Below, piece after piece: positions 41,005 through 41,048 of a stretch of 41,048 nucleotides of DNA; the stretch's first letter is position 1, and each line of letters starts with the position of its first letter. The notes beneath the pieces are model-generated. The model saw only the letters and a list, made by a program, of their open reading frames with translations, was not told the origin of the DNA and did not search any database. The translations under genes and the position numbers were made by a program. The DNA comes from CAZWRV01 sp964636325 (lineage in GTDB: Bacteria > Verrucomicrobiota > Lentisphaeria > Victivallales > GWF2-50-93). The DNA lies in NCBI GenBank assembly GCA_964636325.1, contig CAZWRV010000054.1:1-41048 (forward strand), read 5' to 3'.

Positions 41005-41048
41005 TCACCTGAAGTAACGCAGACATTCCTGTCTGCGGCATCGCAGGT
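41005..41048 (+). repeat. Modular hairpin repeat, cut by the window end
   Basis: After ctgaagta comes GCAGACA/TGTCTGC (about 41018-41035, loop TTCC), then ggcat and the start of a second arm, CGCAGGT. Both arms also occur at 39184-39229, but there the CGCAGGT hairpin comes first. Confidence 0.7.

Overview
The window looks like a chromosomal segment of a Lentisphaerae/Victivallales-type bacterium (PVC group). This is an inference. It rests on repeated prepilin-like proteins with an FTLIELLVVIAII leader, expanded secreted and cytoplasmic glycan-active enzymes, a sulfatase remnant, a URO-D/corrinoid-type protein, and a GC-rich backbone with many short palindromic intergenic repeats. No tRNA, rRNA or CRISPR array was seen.

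Layout. 1-960 is gene-free and full of short hairpins. 961-1602 is a decapitated pseudopilin. 1660-5946 is a GH2-family enzyme followed six bases later by an MFS transporter, then a sulfatase C-terminal remnant (to 6298). 6377-13575 is mostly core metabolism: a flavin reductase, an inositol-phosphatase-family protein, a large DUF349 protein, hisH, a VOC protein, purB and hisB. 13911-18509 is a tripartite ABC exporter (ATPase, FtsX-type permease, membrane-fusion protein) with related repeat elements on both sides. 18767-21999 holds an MscS channel, a more AT-rich restriction-modification pair with overlapping genes, and a small periplasmic coiled-coil protein.

22282-38796 is an accessory glycan-type island. 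It contains a GH20/GH67-like enzyme, a lipoprotein alpha/beta-hydrolase, a LacI regulator with a clear sigma-70 promoter and a palindromic operator, and then two related modules. Module A is pseudopilin + 668-aa TIM-barrel-like secreted protein + 717-aa mutarotase-like/amidotransferase-like protein. Module B is pseudopilin + one 1177-aa protein that joins the barrel and the amidotransferase-like domain. An EamA exporter closes the island. 38907-39480 is a degraded group II intron with reverse-transcriptase fragments. 39527-40982 carries a URO-D-family protein and a small unknown protein.

The two most unusual signals are (1) a family of modular hairpin repeats in which linkers persist while stems and loops are exchanged, sometimes with complementary loops, and which sit in leaders and even inside predicted N-termini; and (2) the duplicated pseudopilin/barrel/amidotransferase-like module that exists in a split and a fused form side by side.
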